The notes below the pieces were generated by a model. That model ran no database searches. It was not told the DNA's origin and was given only the letters and a program-made list of their open reading frames with translations. A stretch of 64,000 bases of DNA from Chloroflexi bacterium OHK40 (GTDB taxonomy: Bacteria > Chloroflexota > Chloroflexia > Chloroflexales > Chloroflexaceae), in assembly GCA_004367505.1 (NCBI GenBank), contig SFCB01000291.1:1-64000 (forward strand). The letters run 5' to 3'. Position numbers and translations under genes: made by a program. This document shows positions 8,343 through 16,506 of this stretch, in pieces. The number at the start of each line of letters is the position of its first letter. Position 1 is the stretch's first letter.

Positions 8343-8615
8343 TCAACCTGGATGCATGGGGTCGGCGGCGAGGCGCTGTTCGTCGGCCAGGGGCTCTTCG
8401 GCGGCCACGGCGGGCCGCAGGGGCGCCATCCCGATCACCAGGGCCGTGACGCCAAGGAGGCTGAGCGGGATCGCGTCGGTGAGGGCCAGGGCGCCCAGCG
8501 CGATGGCGGTGGTGAGCAGCCCGATGGCGACCATCGCTCCCTCGCCGAAGCGCTCGGCTACACGCCCGATCACGAACACCTGGACGGAGCCGGAGAGGGG
8601 ACGACTCACTGGCAG
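8343..8615 (-). pseudogene. Remnant of an MFS transporter
   Basis: About 80 codons on the minus strand resemble the middle of a major facilitator superfamily drug/sugar exporter: VQVFVIGRVAERFGEGAMV, then two hydrophobic stretches, AIGLLTTAIALGALALT and LSLLGVTALVIGM, followed by a hydrophilic tail ending DEQRLAADPMHPG as at an MFS C-terminus. The N-terminal and most C-terminal helices of a normal 400-residue transporter are absent, so this is a deletion remnant. It sits directly downstream of a TetR gene, the usual position of a repressor-controlled efflux pump. Confidence 0.55.
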
Positions 8616-8653
8616 CCTCGCTTCCGTGGAGATCAGAGATCCTGCGCCTTGCA

Positions 8654-9331
8654 TCAGGGCTCGAGGCCAACCGACGCAAGGTAGAGCTCCATCCGGCCAC
8701 GGAAGAAGGTCTCCGGGTCGTGGAGGGAGTGGGGCAGAAAGCCGAACAGCTCGAGGGTGACGACGCCGTGCATGGTGGTCCATCCCGCGAGGCCACTGTA
8801 CATGACGGGGGGCGCATAGTGGGCGAACGGGTTGCCTGGGGACGGCAGGCACAGGGCGGCGGGGGTGAAGTCGGGTACGGGGCGCAGCCGGCCCGCGCTG
8901 TAAGCCTCGTTGATGATGTCTAGAAATACGCCGAAGACGCGCTGCATGGCCGGCCCCGTCAGCTCGACTGGCCCGTGATAGCCGGGGATGGGGTTGCCGA
9001 AGATCAGCTGGAAGTCGACCGGGTGGGCGAGCGACCAGGCGCGGTAGGCGAGGGATGCGGCCTTGAGCCGGGCACCGTAGGCATGAGCGGGGAAGCTTTC
9101 CACGGCGATGTGCAGCGCGGCGGCCAGGTCGGCGAAGGCGTCGAGCAACAGGGCCGTGATCAGCGCGTCGCGGTCGGGGTAGTAGCGGTAGAGTGCCGAG
9201 GGCACGAGCTCCATCTCGCGGGCCACTGCCGTGAGTGAGAGCGAGGCGGTGCCGCTGGCAGCCATCTGGCGACGCGCTACGGCCTTGATCTCCTCGCGGG
9301 TGGCCTCGCGGGCTCGCTCACGTCGTGACAT
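8654..9331 (-). CDS. TetR/AcrR-family transcriptional regulator with WHG-type C-terminal domain
   Basis: A 225-residue repressor. The N-terminal helix-turn-helix spans about residues 8-55 (ATREEIKAVARRQMAASG, LSLTAVAREMELVPSALYRYYPDRDALI). The ligand-binding half, with YRAWSLAHPVDFQLIFGNPIPGY, matches the WHG (TetR_C_13) type. The start at 9331 is preferred to 9358 because GAGGAAGGC lies directly before it. Two perfect palindromes in the AT-rich upstream region are probable operators for autoregulation. Its natural target, an MFS gene just downstream, survives only as a fragment. Confidence 0.85.
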   Translation of the reverse strand: MSRRERAREATREEIKAVARRQMAASGTASLSLTAVAREMELVPSALYRYYPDRDALITALLLDAFADLAAALHIAVESFPAHAYGARLKAASLAYRAWSLAHPVDFQLIFGNPIPGYHGPVELTGPAMQRVFGVFLDIINEAYSAGRLRPVPDFTPAALCLPSPGNPFAHYAPPVMYSGLAGWTTMHGVVTLELFGFLPHSLHDPETFFRGRMELYLASVGLEP

Positions 9332-9362
9332 GCCTTCCTCTCTGTGAATATTTGACACTTTC

Positions 9363-9396
9363 GAGATGATTCATCTCTTTAGTGAATGGTATTCAC
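9363..9396. promoter_or_regulatory. Two palindromic operator candidates upstream of tetR
   Basis: GAGATGA-T-TCATCTC (9363-9377) and GTGAAT-GGT-ATTCAC (9382-9396) are perfect inverted repeats lying side by side in an unusually AT-rich patch (about 9340-9412) between the TetR gene and the divergent glycosyltransferase gene. Position, symmetry and length fit TetR-family operators. Which one TetR binds, or both, cannot be told from sequence. Confidence 0.6.
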
Positions 9397-9567
9397 AATA
9401 ATACACGCCTTTCTCGGTTTGTCAAGGGCCTGGCATCCCCGGGGCACGAGACGGTGGAACATCGAACGCTACCCGTCGCGGGGGCGGGCAGCGGGACGGG
9501 TTCCGGTTCTGAACCCCGGCGGATACAATAGCAAGCAGCGCGGCCGCGCGTGAGCAAAGGAGGCGCC

Positions 9568-10737
9568 ATGCCACGAATCGGGGTGTTCCACGTCTCTGCG
9601 GGCACCGGCCACAGCAGCGCGGCCCGGGCCATTGGCGCGGCCCTGGCGCTCCACCCGGGTGTCGAGCCGCTCGTCGAGGACGTGTTCGACTACGTGAACG
9701 CGCCGGCCCGTAAGCTGATCACCGCTGCCTACAACGAACTCTCGACCCACCTGCAGCCGCTGTATGCGATGGTCCACTCGCGGATCAACATCGCGGACCC
9801 TGGCGACGCCTTGAAGGCCAACGCGGCGATGAAGCGCGTGGGCCAGCCCTTCCTGCGGCGCTTCGAGCACCATGTGGCCACGCTCCGGCCCGACGCGATC
9901 ATCTGTACGATGCAGTGGCCGCTCCACGTGCTGCAAGATTACGCTGCGGCCCACGGGGTGCCCGAGTACGCCGTGATCACCGACTTCTCGGTCCAGAGTA
10001 GCTGGCTGCGAGAGGGTGTGGACGGTTACTTCGTGGCTAGCGAGCTCACCCGCGATGTGCTCCTGGCGCGCGGGGTGGCGCCTGAGCGCATCCACGTGAC
10101 CGGCATCCCCGTGCGGCTGGAGATCGCCGAGCCAAAGGAGCCCGCCGCGATGCGCGCCCGCCACGGCTTGCCGCTGGATCGACCGCTGATCACGGTTTTT
10201 GGCGGTGGTGTGGCGACCGAGCGGGTGCGGCATATGGTGGCGGAGTTGCTCCTCGGTGACACTCCGGCGACCGTGGTGGTGGTTGCTGGTCGCAACCATG
10301 AGCTCGGCGAGGCCCTCGCCGACCTCGCGAGTGGGCCGCGCGTGGAACTGCGCCTGCTCACCTTCATCGATTATGTCGATGATCTGGTGGCGGCGAGCGA
10401 CCTGGTGATCACCAAGCCTGGGGGGCTGATCACCAGCGAGGTGCTGGCCCGAGGCACCCCATTGATCGTGATCGACCCGGTGCCCGGCCAGGAGGAGTGG
10501 AACGCCGACGTGGTGGCCGGCAGCGGGGCGGGCCTGCAGATCCGTGTTCCCGAGCTGGTACCGTGGGCGGTGCGGCTGCTGCTCGCCCAGCCGGAACGCC
10601 TGGCTACCATGCGCGCCCAGGCCAGCCAGATCGGGCGACCCCGGGCAGCCCATACGATCGCCGCGCGGGTAGTGGCTGAGCTCGCGGCAGGCTCAGCGCT
10701 GCCGCCGGAGGGTGCGGGCGGCGCAACATCCGGGTGA
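9568..10737 (+). CDS. MGDG-synthase-like glycosyltransferase (GT28)
   Basis: A 389-residue family 28 glycosyltransferase resembling monogalactosyl- or monoglucosyl-diacylglycerol synthases, which transfer sugar from a nucleotide donor to diacylglycerol at the membrane. The N-terminal half has the lipid-acceptor signature VFHVSAGTGHSSAARAIG and the FDYVNAPARKLITAAYNELS segment; the C-terminal half has the donor-binding motifs TVFGGG, FIDYVDDLVAASDLVITKPGGLITSE and DPVPGQEEWNAD. The ATG at 9568 is chosen because AAAGGAGG ends four bases before it. It is monocistronic, and converges with the next gene across only 28 bases. Glycolipid synthesis is likely; the sugar is not predictable. Confidence 0.88.
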   Translation: MPRIGVFHVSAGTGHSSAARAIGAALALHPGVEPLVEDVFDYVNAPARKLITAAYNELSTHLQPLYAMVHSRINIADPGDALKANAAMKRVGQPFLRRFEHHVATLRPDAIICTMQWPLHVLQDYAAAHGVPEYAVITDFSVQSSWLREGVDGYFVASELTRDVLLARGVAPERIHVTGIPVRLEIAEPKEPAAMRARHGLPLDRPLITVFGGGVATERVRHMVAELLLGDTPATVVVVAGRNHELGEALADLASGPRVELRLLTFIDYVDDLVAASDLVITKPGGLITSEVLARGTPLIVIDPVPGQEEWNADVVAGSGAGLQIRVPELVPWAVRLLLAQPERLATMRAQASQIGRPRAAHTIAARVVAELAAGSALPPEGAGGATSG

Positions 10738-10765
10738 ACCGTCCCTTCCCACCCTTCGCGATGAC

Positions 10766-11680
10766 CTATCGCGCCCTTCCCGATGCAAGAGAGGCGGCCA
10801 CCTTGCGCCCAAGTACCGCGTAGAACGACGAGATGCGCAGACAGGCCAGGTGGGCCGCCGTCACCGAGAGGCCACTATCAAAGAACTCGTCATCGACGCC
10901 CTCGATCACGCCGCGCACGCTGAAGCTCAGGAAGTCGTGGGGGTCCCAGACGTTCCACCAGGCCCCGAGGTGACGACGGTCGGGGAAGGGCGCCGCCCGC
11001 CCCTTCCCGTGGGCCGGGTCGCTCGCCAGGAAGAGCTGCATCTCTTCGAAGAGCCCCACCTGGGACGCGAGCGAGGCCCAGAAGTCCACGTGGATGGCCT
11101 CGCAGCCCGGTGTGTTTGGCAGAAAGTGGGTGAGCACATCGTAGAAGATGCTGCCGCCAAGGCTGTGGGTGAAGACGATCAGGGGCTCGCCCCCGCGCTG
11201 GAGCTGGTTCTCGCGGGCCGCCCGTAGCGCGCCGAGCACCCGAGCGGGGATGGCCCCGGGCCGCTCGGCGGTTCCCCGGTGGGCGAAGTAGTAGAGCGCA
11301 TCGCCGATGAACATGGCGGTCAGCCGGGATTGCGGCCGCCCGAGCATGGCCGCGATCCGCCCCAGGTAGTAGCCGAGGGTCGCCGAGAGCCGCAGCCAGA
11401 GCTCGGCGAGCAGGTGGCGCCGACGCCCCCGGGGAAGCAGGGTGAGCAGGGGGTGATTGCGGATCACCGGTGGCGGCGTCGGCGGCAGGCTTGTGCCGTC
11501 CAGGCGCAACTCGACGCCGATGTCGCCCCAGTAGGCCACGCTGATCGCGACGTTCTGGGGGTCCGGCGCGATCACGGGAGCCACGTAGTGCCGCAGGTGG
11601 GCCAGCACATGGGCCGAGTCGACGTGGTAGCGCCGGTAGTACTCGCGGGTGCCGGCACCATGAACGAAGACGATCGGCAT
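10766..11680 (-). CDS. Alpha/beta-hydrolase-like protein
   Basis: A 304-residue protein with features of a serine hydrolase or lipase: an N-terminal MPIVFVHGAGTREYYRRYHV strand and oxyanion HGAG motif, and a nucleophile elbow in IVFTHSLGGSIFYDVLTHFL (T-H-S-L-G-G, with G-x-S-x-G relaxed to T-H-S-L-G). A later WNVWDPHDFLSF could supply Asp/His of the triad. GAGAGGG before the ATG supports the start. It faces the glycosyltransferase in a convergent pair. Substrate unknown; a lipase or esterase acting on glycolipid is possible but unsupported. Confidence 0.65.
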   Translation of the reverse strand: MPIVFVHGAGTREYYRRYHVDSAHVLAHLRHYVAPVIAPDPQNVAISVAYWGDIGVELRLDGTSLPPTPPPVIRNHPLLTLLPRGRRRHLLAELWLRLSATLGYYLGRIAAMLGRPQSRLTAMFIGDALYYFAHRGTAERPGAIPARVLGALRAARENQLQRGGEPLIVFTHSLGGSIFYDVLTHFLPNTPGCEAIHVDFWASLASQVGLFEEMQLFLASDPAHGKGRAAPFPDRRHLGAWWNVWDPHDFLSFSVRGVIEGVDDEFFDSGLSVTAAHLACLRISSFYAVLGRKVAASLASGRAR

Positions 11681-11718
11681 GGAACCCTCTCTGCTGGCGA
11701 CCAGCCCCCCGCCTGCGC

Positions 11719-11898
11719 GTTCAGGGGTGGACAGAACTGGCGGACCGAAACGTGATGCTCCGCGTTAGGACACGCTGCTGGCCCTCACCCCGGCCTGCGC
11801 GGGGGCAGACCCCTGACCCCCTCTCCCGCGTACAGGAGAGGAGGGGCACAGCCCGTCAGGATGCGGCAAACCGTTGATCGAACTGTCCGCCCCTGAAC
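11719..11898. mobile_element. MITE-like element with 16-bp terminal inverted repeats
   Basis: A 180-bp element bounded by GTTCAGGGGTGGACAG (11719-11734) and CTGTCCGCCCCTGAAC (11883-11898), inverted repeats that match in 15 of 16 positions. The interior has the block CACGCTGCTGGCCCTCACCC, a GC hairpin, and CCCGTCAGGATGCGGCAAAC. Parts of this element recur at 1933, 20449, 28062 (inverted), 36180 and 55654-55720 (inverted). It encodes no protein. No target duplication was evident at the flanks. Confidence 0.65.
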
Positions 11899-12174
11899 AA
11901 TCGTACACCCGGGCCCGCGTGTGGGCAAGCGCTCCCTCGTTGTGCCGGAGCTTGAGCAACACCCCGAGATTCCGCGCCCTGAGGAGCGCGCAGCGCGTAT
12001 CATAAAGATGTTCGCTCGACGACGTTGCTGAAGCGCTGCCTTTGTGCCCGTGCGCCTGGTGCGCTTTGTCGCTCGACACCCACGGCGGCCACTGCTACGA
12101 TCGTGCCGGACCAGGTGCCCGGGCCACACCGGCCCGCCGCCCGCAACGCGAGGCCCCGATCTGGAGTGACCCCT

Positions 12175-13065
12175 ATGCCATCCTTGCCCTACGTGCTCGT
12201 TGATGCCTTCACCGACCGGCCCCTTGGCGGCAACCCCTGTGCGGTGCTCTTCGACACAGCGGCCCTCGACGACGCCACCATGCAGGCGATCGCCCGTGAG
12301 ATGAACCTCTCCGAGACAGCCTTCGCGCGGGGCTCGGCGGTGGCCGATGTCGGCGCCCGCTACTTCACGCCCGTCGAGGAGATCCCCCTGGCCGGCCACC
12401 CCACCATCGCGACGATCTTCGCGCTTGTGGACGCCGGCCGCATCGCCCTGCGCGGCCCCGAGACGCTGGTCACGCTTGAGCTCCCCGCCGGCGTGATCGA
12501 CGTGGTCGTCGAGGCCGAGGGTGGCCGCGCGCGCCGCGTGGTGATGAGCCAACTCGCACCCCGTTTTCTGGCCACCTACAGCCCGGTCGATGTGTTGCCT
12601 GTGTTCGGCCTCACCCCGGACGACCTGCTTCCCGGCGCGCCGATCCAGACGGTGAGCACCGGCACGCCCCAGCTGATGATCCCCCTGCGCAGCCATGAGG
12701 CCCTGCGCCGCACCAGGGTTAATCCCACCTCCTTCGCGGCGCTACGCGCCCGGGGCGACTTCTTCAGCCCGCACCTCTTCTGTCTCGGCGGGGCAACGGC
12801 GACGGGCCGGACCTTTGCGCGCCACTTCGGTCTGCCGCCCGACACTCCCGAGGACCCCTTCACTGGCTCGGCCACTGGCGGGATGGCCGCCTACCTCTGG
12901 CACTACGGCCTGATCGACACGCCCGAGTGGGTTGCCGAGCAAGGGCACTGGATGGGCCGCCCGGGCCAGGCGACGGTCGAGGTAATCGGCCCGCCGGAGG
13001 CGATCCGCACCGTACGGGTGGGCGGCGCGGCGGTGGTAGTTATCCGCGGGGTGTTGTACCTGTAG
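12175..13065 (+). CDS. PhzF-family isomerase/epimerase-like protein
   Basis: A 296-residue protein of the PhzF/YHI9 family, whose best-known member isomerises a phenazine precursor; most bacterial members have unknown substrates. The two-lobed fold is visible: PLGGNPCAVLFD, the catalytic glutamate region MNLSETAF (Glu47), ARYFTPVEEIPLAGHPTIAT in the first lobe, and FTGSATGGMAAYLWHYG in the second. Start set by GGAG upstream of the ATG at 12175; the open frame extends further but lacks family sequence. No phenazine genes are nearby, so phenazine synthesis is not implied. Confidence 0.88.
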   Translation: MPSLPYVLVDAFTDRPLGGNPCAVLFDTAALDDATMQAIAREMNLSETAFARGSAVADVGARYFTPVEEIPLAGHPTIATIFALVDAGRIALRGPETLVTLELPAGVIDVVVEAEGGRARRVVMSQLAPRFLATYSPVDVLPVFGLTPDDLLPGAPIQTVSTGTPQLMIPLRSHEALRRTRVNPTSFAALRARGDFFSPHLFCLGGATATGRTFARHFGLPPDTPEDPFTGSATGGMAAYLWHYGLIDTPEWVAEQGHWMGRPGQATVEVIGPPEAIRTVRVGGAAVVVIRGVLYL

Positions 13066-13107
13066 CCGGCGGCAGCCCGCCTGGTTGCGGTGGCGGCTCC
13101 GCAGCCC

Positions 13108-14487
13108 TTACGCCAACCCGTTGCGGGCGATAACGGCGCGGTACCAGGAGGCCGATGCTCGGGGCGTACGCGCCAGGGTGGCATAGTCCACCCGCACCAG
13201 CCCGAAGCGCGGCCCGTAGCCATCCTCCCATTCGAAGTTATCCAGCAGCGACCAGACAAAGTAGCCCCGCAGGTTTGTCCCTGCCGCGAGGGCCTTGTGG
13301 GCCGCCGCAAGATGGTCGCGCAGGTAAGCAATCCGTGATGGGTCGTGGATGGCCCCGTCCGGGCCTGGCCTATCTGCGAAAGCAGCGCCGTTCTCGGTAA
13401 TGTAGAGCGGCAGCGGGGTATACTCGGTCGCCAGGGCGAGGGCCTCGGTGATGCAGGGCGGGTAGATCTCCCAGCCCATCGCCGTGCGCGGGCCGGGGCC
13501 CGGGAGGGCGCGCACGCCGCGCAGGGGGTTGCGATCCCGCGTGGCCAGGGTGCGGGTGTAGATGTTCAGGCCGAGGAAATCAATTGGCGCCCCGATCACG
13601 GCCAGATCGCCGGGGAGCGCCGGCAGCCGCAGGGTGCGCCGGCCAAAGAAGCGCAGCGCCGCCTCGGGGTAGCGGCCCCGGAAGAGCGGCTCCAGAAAGA
13701 GGCGGTTCGTCAGAGCGTCGAGCGTGGCGGCGGCCCGTACGTCGCCCGGCTGGGGGCTGGCGGGGTGGCAGGGGCGCAGGTTGAGCGCAATGCCGATGCC
13801 GGCGTGAGCGCCGGGGGATGGAGCGGGCACGAGCTGGCGATAGGCGCCCACCGCCAACCCGTGGGCGAGCAGCAGATGATGGGCGACGGCCAGGAGCAGG
13901 CGAGGCCGGCGCAGCCCGGGCGCCTTTGTTCCACCGGCATAGCCGGCATAGGCCACCAGCATCGGCTCGTTGATCGTCGCCCAGAGCGGCACATCGTGAC
14001 CCAGGCGCTCGAAAAGGCAGGCCGCGTACTCGGCGAAGCGCAGGGCCGTCTCCCGGCTGGCCCAACCACCCCGCTCCTGCAGCGCCTGCGGCAGGTCCCA
14101 GTGGTAGAGCGTCGCCATGGGCACGATGCCACGCTCGCGCAGGGCGGCGACGAGCCGCCGGTAGAAGTCGATCCCGGCCTGGTTGGGCCGGCCGCCTCCG
14201 GTGGGGAAGATTCGCGGCCAGGCAATGCTGAAGCGGTAGGCCCGCAGGCCGAGCTCTTCCATGAGCGCCACGTCGTCGGGCCAGCGATGGTAGTGGTCGC
14301 AGGCCACTTCGCCGCTTGCGCCACCGGCCACGCGGCCAGGCATGCGGCAGAAGCGATCCCAGATACTCTCGCCGCGCCCGTCCTCGGCGACGGCCCCCTC
14401 GATCTGGTAGGCCGAGGTGGCGGCGCCCCAGAGGAAGCCAGGCGGAAAGGCGAGCGCCGACACTTGGTCCGAGGACTCCTGGCCCAC
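13108..14487 (-). CDS. Beta-glucosidase, glycoside hydrolase family 1
   Basis: A 459-residue retaining beta-glycosidase hydrolysing terminal beta-linked glucose or galactose from oligosaccharides in the cytoplasm (no signal peptide). The family 1 signatures are complete: FPPGFLWGAATSAYQIEGA near the N-terminus, the acid/base glutamate in ATINEP (Glu174), the nucleophile in YITENG (Glu365), and the WSLLDNFEW substrate loop near the end. Length is typical. The start is a GTG with GGAG upstream. No transporter or regulator accompanies it. Confidence 0.95.
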   Translation of the reverse strand: MGQESSDQVSALAFPPGFLWGAATSAYQIEGAVAEDGRGESIWDRFCRMPGRVAGGASGEVACDHYHRWPDDVALMEELGLRAYRFSIAWPRIFPTGGGRPNQAGIDFYRRLVAALRERGIVPMATLYHWDLPQALQERGGWASRETALRFAEYAACLFERLGHDVPLWATINEPMLVAYAGYAGGTKAPGLRRPRLLLAVAHHLLLAHGLAVGAYRQLVPAPSPGAHAGIGIALNLRPCHPASPQPGDVRAAATLDALTNRLFLEPLFRGRYPEAALRFFGRRTLRLPALPGDLAVIGAPIDFLGLNIYTRTLATRDRNPLRGVRALPGPGPRTAMGWEIYPPCITEALALATEYTPLPLYITENGAAFADRPGPDGAIHDPSRIAYLRDHLAAAHKALAAGTNLRGYFVWSLLDNFEWEDGYGPRFGLVRVDYATLARTPRASASWYRAVIARNGLA

Positions 14488-14590
14488 GGCGGGATCTCCG
14501 GCAGGGTTTCCTGGCGCGTAGGGGCCGGTGGCAGATCCATCAGCCGCCGATCATCATCGCGGTCGCCCGGGGGGCTTCCTGACTCTCGCG

Positions 14591-14995
14591 CTAGAGCGCG
14601 CGGAGCTGAGCGGCGAGCTGTTCAGCGGGAGCGTAGCCGAGGTTCAGCGCGCGCACCCGGCCCCGCGAGTCAACCACCGCCGTGGCCGGCACGGTGAGGA
14701 GCCCGAGGCGATCAACGAGCTCGGGGTAGGCGGGGGCGGCCAGGCTCCGGATGACGACCGCCTCGCCCCACTCGGCGGCCAGGCGCTCCAGGGCCGGCCC
14801 TTGCCGGGTGCGGCACTCGGCGCAGTTGGGCGCCGAGAAAGCGATCACGGCGGGCCGGCCGGGCGGGATGATCGCGGCGAAGGGCGTCTCGGCGGCCAGT
14901 CGGGCGAGGCGCCGGGCGTGCCAGTACCGCAGCGCGCCCAGCAAGGCCGCTATGGTCCCGGCGACGAGGAGCAGGATCAGCAGCCGCTCGAACAT
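14591..14995 (-). CDS. Membrane-anchored thioredoxin-like protein
   Basis: A 134-residue protein with an N-terminal transmembrane anchor (FERLLILLLVAGTIAALLGAL) and a thioredoxin fold carrying the redox motif CAEC (Cys58, Cys61) after AVIAFSAPN, and a cis-proline region LLTVPATAVVD. It probably performs thiol-disulfide exchange outside the membrane. The ATG overlaps the stop of the DUF4395 gene as TGATG, so the two are coupled; the longer upstream frame is disregarded. DUF4395 and thioredoxin domains are frequent partners, suggesting a joint redox relay. Confidence 0.82.
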   Translation of the reverse strand: MFERLLILLLVAGTIAALLGALRYWHARRLARLAAETPFAAIIPPGRPAVIAFSAPNCAECRTRQGPALERLAAEWGEAVVIRSLAAPAYPELVDRLGLLTVPATAVVDSRGRVRALNLGYAPAEQLAAQLRAL

Positions 14996-15441
14996 CAGCG
15001 CCCCCGCAATCGCTGTAGCTGGAAGAAGACGAAGCAGCCCGCGCAAAAGCCGAAGAGCAGGTTGACCGCCGCCAGCGCCACTACCAGCAGCACAAGTGCC
15101 CAGCCCAGAGCCGCCGCGCCAGCCAGGAAGGCGAGCAGCGCGAGGCCGAGCACGCCAGCACCCATACCCTGCGCGAAGCGGTGAGGGGCGGCATCCTCCT
15201 CGTGGAGATCTGGCTTGAGCAGGCCCGCTGGCCGTAGCACGTCGCGGTAGAGGCGTTGGAAGAGTGCCAGGCGGGGGGTGAGCGTGCCCAGCGCCATCAC
15301 GACGGCGACGGTAGCTACCAGCCAGATCTGGTCGAAGAGAAAGCTTCCCAGGAGCAGGGTGACGATCGCGGCCTGATTGACGCGCAGGGCCGTGCGATCA
15401 ACCGGCGGGGCGGGACGCGCCGTGGCGGGAGGGGTTGCCAT
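14995..15441 (-). CDS. DUF4395 membrane protein
   Basis: A 148-residue membrane protein of the DUF4395 family with about four helices and a cytosolic loop. The last helix contains a Cys-x-x-Cys motif (FCAGC, Cys133 and Cys136), suggesting redox activity coupled to the thioredoxin-like protein encoded immediately downstream (overlap TGATG). GGGAGGCC before the ATG supports the start. A role in disulfide or electron transfer across the membrane is inferred from the cysteines and partner only. Confidence 0.82.
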   Translation of the reverse strand: MATPPATARPAPPVDRTALRVNQAAIVTLLLGSFLFDQIWLVATVAVVMALGTLTPRLALFQRLYRDVLRPAGLLKPDLHEEDAAPHRFAQGMGAGVLGLALLAFLAGAAALGWALVLLVVALAAVNLLFGFCAGCFVFFQLQRLRGR

Positions 15442-15490
15442 CGTGGCCTCCCTTGAGCAGGCAAGCAGGGCGTTGATTACTATCTAGCGC

Positions 15491-15519
15491 AACATTGTTG
15501 GCATTGTAGATCCAGCCGC
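15491..15519. promoter_or_regulatory. AT-rich palindromic region upstream of the DUF4395-thioredoxin pair
   Basis: CAACA-T-TGTTG is a perfect palindrome followed by GCATTGTAGA in an AT-rich patch about 50-80 bases upstream of the DUF4395 start. On the minus strand CAATG occurs twice four bases apart. It may be the promoter/operator of the redox pair. No consensus -35/-10 pair is clear. Confidence 0.3.
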
Positions 15520-15527
15520 CGCCGCTG

Positions 15528-15647
15528 TCAAGCGAAGAAGCCCGAGCGGGCGATGATCTCATCAGCGGTCACGAAGGTCGCTTCAACCACCGACTGCCCG
15601 GTACGCCGCTGGTAGGCCCGCTCGGCATCAACAATCTGAAACCGCAT
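15528..15647 (-). CDS. Possible 39-residue small protein
   Basis: A short open frame encodes MRFQIVDAERAYQRRTG... and ends RSGFFA. It has a good ribosome binding site (GGGAGGGG, seven bases before ATG) and balanced, non-repetitive composition. It lies alone between the ECF sigma gene and the DUF4395 gene on the same strand. I recognise no family; it could equally be the start of a decayed larger gene. Confidence 0.35.
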   Translation of the reverse strand: MRFQIVDAERAYQRRTGQSVVEATFVTADEIIARSGFFA

Positions 15648-15776
15648 CACGGATCCCCTCCCGATCGTGTGGGTTCACACCCACGGCGCGTACCTTTGGA
15701 GGCACGCATAGCGCCTCACGTGGCGTGAAGCGCGATCGGCCAGAAGACGGGATTGCCGGGGCGAACGGCGCGGCGG

Positions 15777-16325
15777 CTATCCGGAGACGACCGGGCTGAG
15801 CTCGCGGCGCAGGCGCTCGAACCCGGTGCGCATCCGCGTCTTCACCGTGCCAAGGGGGATCTGCATACAGGTGGCGATCTCGGCCTGGGTGAGGCCACCG
15901 TAGTAGGCCAGGTCGATCACCTGGCGCTGGTCGGGCGTCAGCACCCGAAACGCGGCGCGCACGGCCACGCGCACGAGCTGGGCATCGCTACCACCCTCCC
16001 CATCGCCCGGAGCGGCGTCTGCGTCGGGGAGCCACTGCTCACGCTGGCGCGCCTGGAAGGTGCGCGAGCGCACGGCATCGATCGCGCGGTGGCGAGCCAG
16101 ACCGATCAGCCAGGCAACCAGCGAGGCGCCGGCGCGGAACTGGGCCGCCGAGCGCCAGGCCGAATAGAAGGTGTCCTGCAACACCTCCTCGGCCACCCCA
16201 CGATCGCCGGTGATGCGCAGCGCGATCGTGTAGAGTAGCCGGTGGTAGCGGTCGTAGATCTCGCCCAGGGCCACTTCGTCGCCAGCCAGCACCGCCGCGA
16301 TCAGCTCGTTCTCGTTGCGCAGCAT
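15777..16325 (-). CDS. ECF-type RNA polymerase sigma factor
   Basis: A 182-residue extracytoplasmic-function sigma factor. Region 2 is seen as ALGEIYDRYHRLLYTIALRI and VAEEVLQDTFYSAWR, and region 4 as LTPDQRQVIDLAYYGGLTQAEIA followed by PLGTVKTRMRTGFERLR, the promoter -35-binding helix-turn-helix. The ATG at 16325 has AGGAG six bases upstream and begins right at the family N-terminus; a longer frame exists but lacks conserved sequence. No anti-sigma factor gene is adjacent, which is unusual for ECF factors, so its control is not visible here. Confidence 0.92.
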   Translation of the reverse strand: MLRNENELIAAVLAGDEVALGEIYDRYHRLLYTIALRITGDRGVAEEVLQDTFYSAWRSAAQFRAGASLVAWLIGLARHRAIDAVRSRTFQARQREQWLPDADAAPGDGEGGSDAQLVRVAVRAAFRVLTPDQRQVIDLAYYGGLTQAEIATCMQIPLGTVKTRMRTGFERLRRELSPVVSG

Positions 16326-16450
16326 GCTTCGCTCCTGTTCAACTCCGGCGAGCACCTGCGCCCAGGGTAGCGAAACGGGGTGCCGGCTGCCCCGCCATTT
16401 TTGTGCCAATCAGCGCTCACCTGACGCTCACCAGATCAGTCAGACGGCGC

Positions 16451-16485
16451 GATGCCCCACCCCCACAGGGTGGGAGCGGGGCATC
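16451..16485 (-). terminator. Hairpin terminator after the lectin gene
   Basis: GATGCCCC (16451-16458) pairs with GGGGCATC (16478-16485), and within it CCACCC pairs with GGGTGG, giving a strong GC hairpin about 20 bases downstream of the lectin stop codon. No U-tract follows on the minus strand. Confidence 0.55.
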
Positions 16486-16506
16486 GACACGGAGAGGGGG
16501 CGCGGG

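Noticed and set aside
7056-8684. 542-residue plus-strand frame
   Set aside because: Antisense to the multi-span membrane protein gene; composition rich in Gln, His and Glu typical of reversed hydrophobic coding sequence.
12025-12174. N-terminal extension of the PhzF protein
   Set aside because: The 50 extra residues are basic and unlike the family; a ribosome binding site precedes the ATG at 12175.
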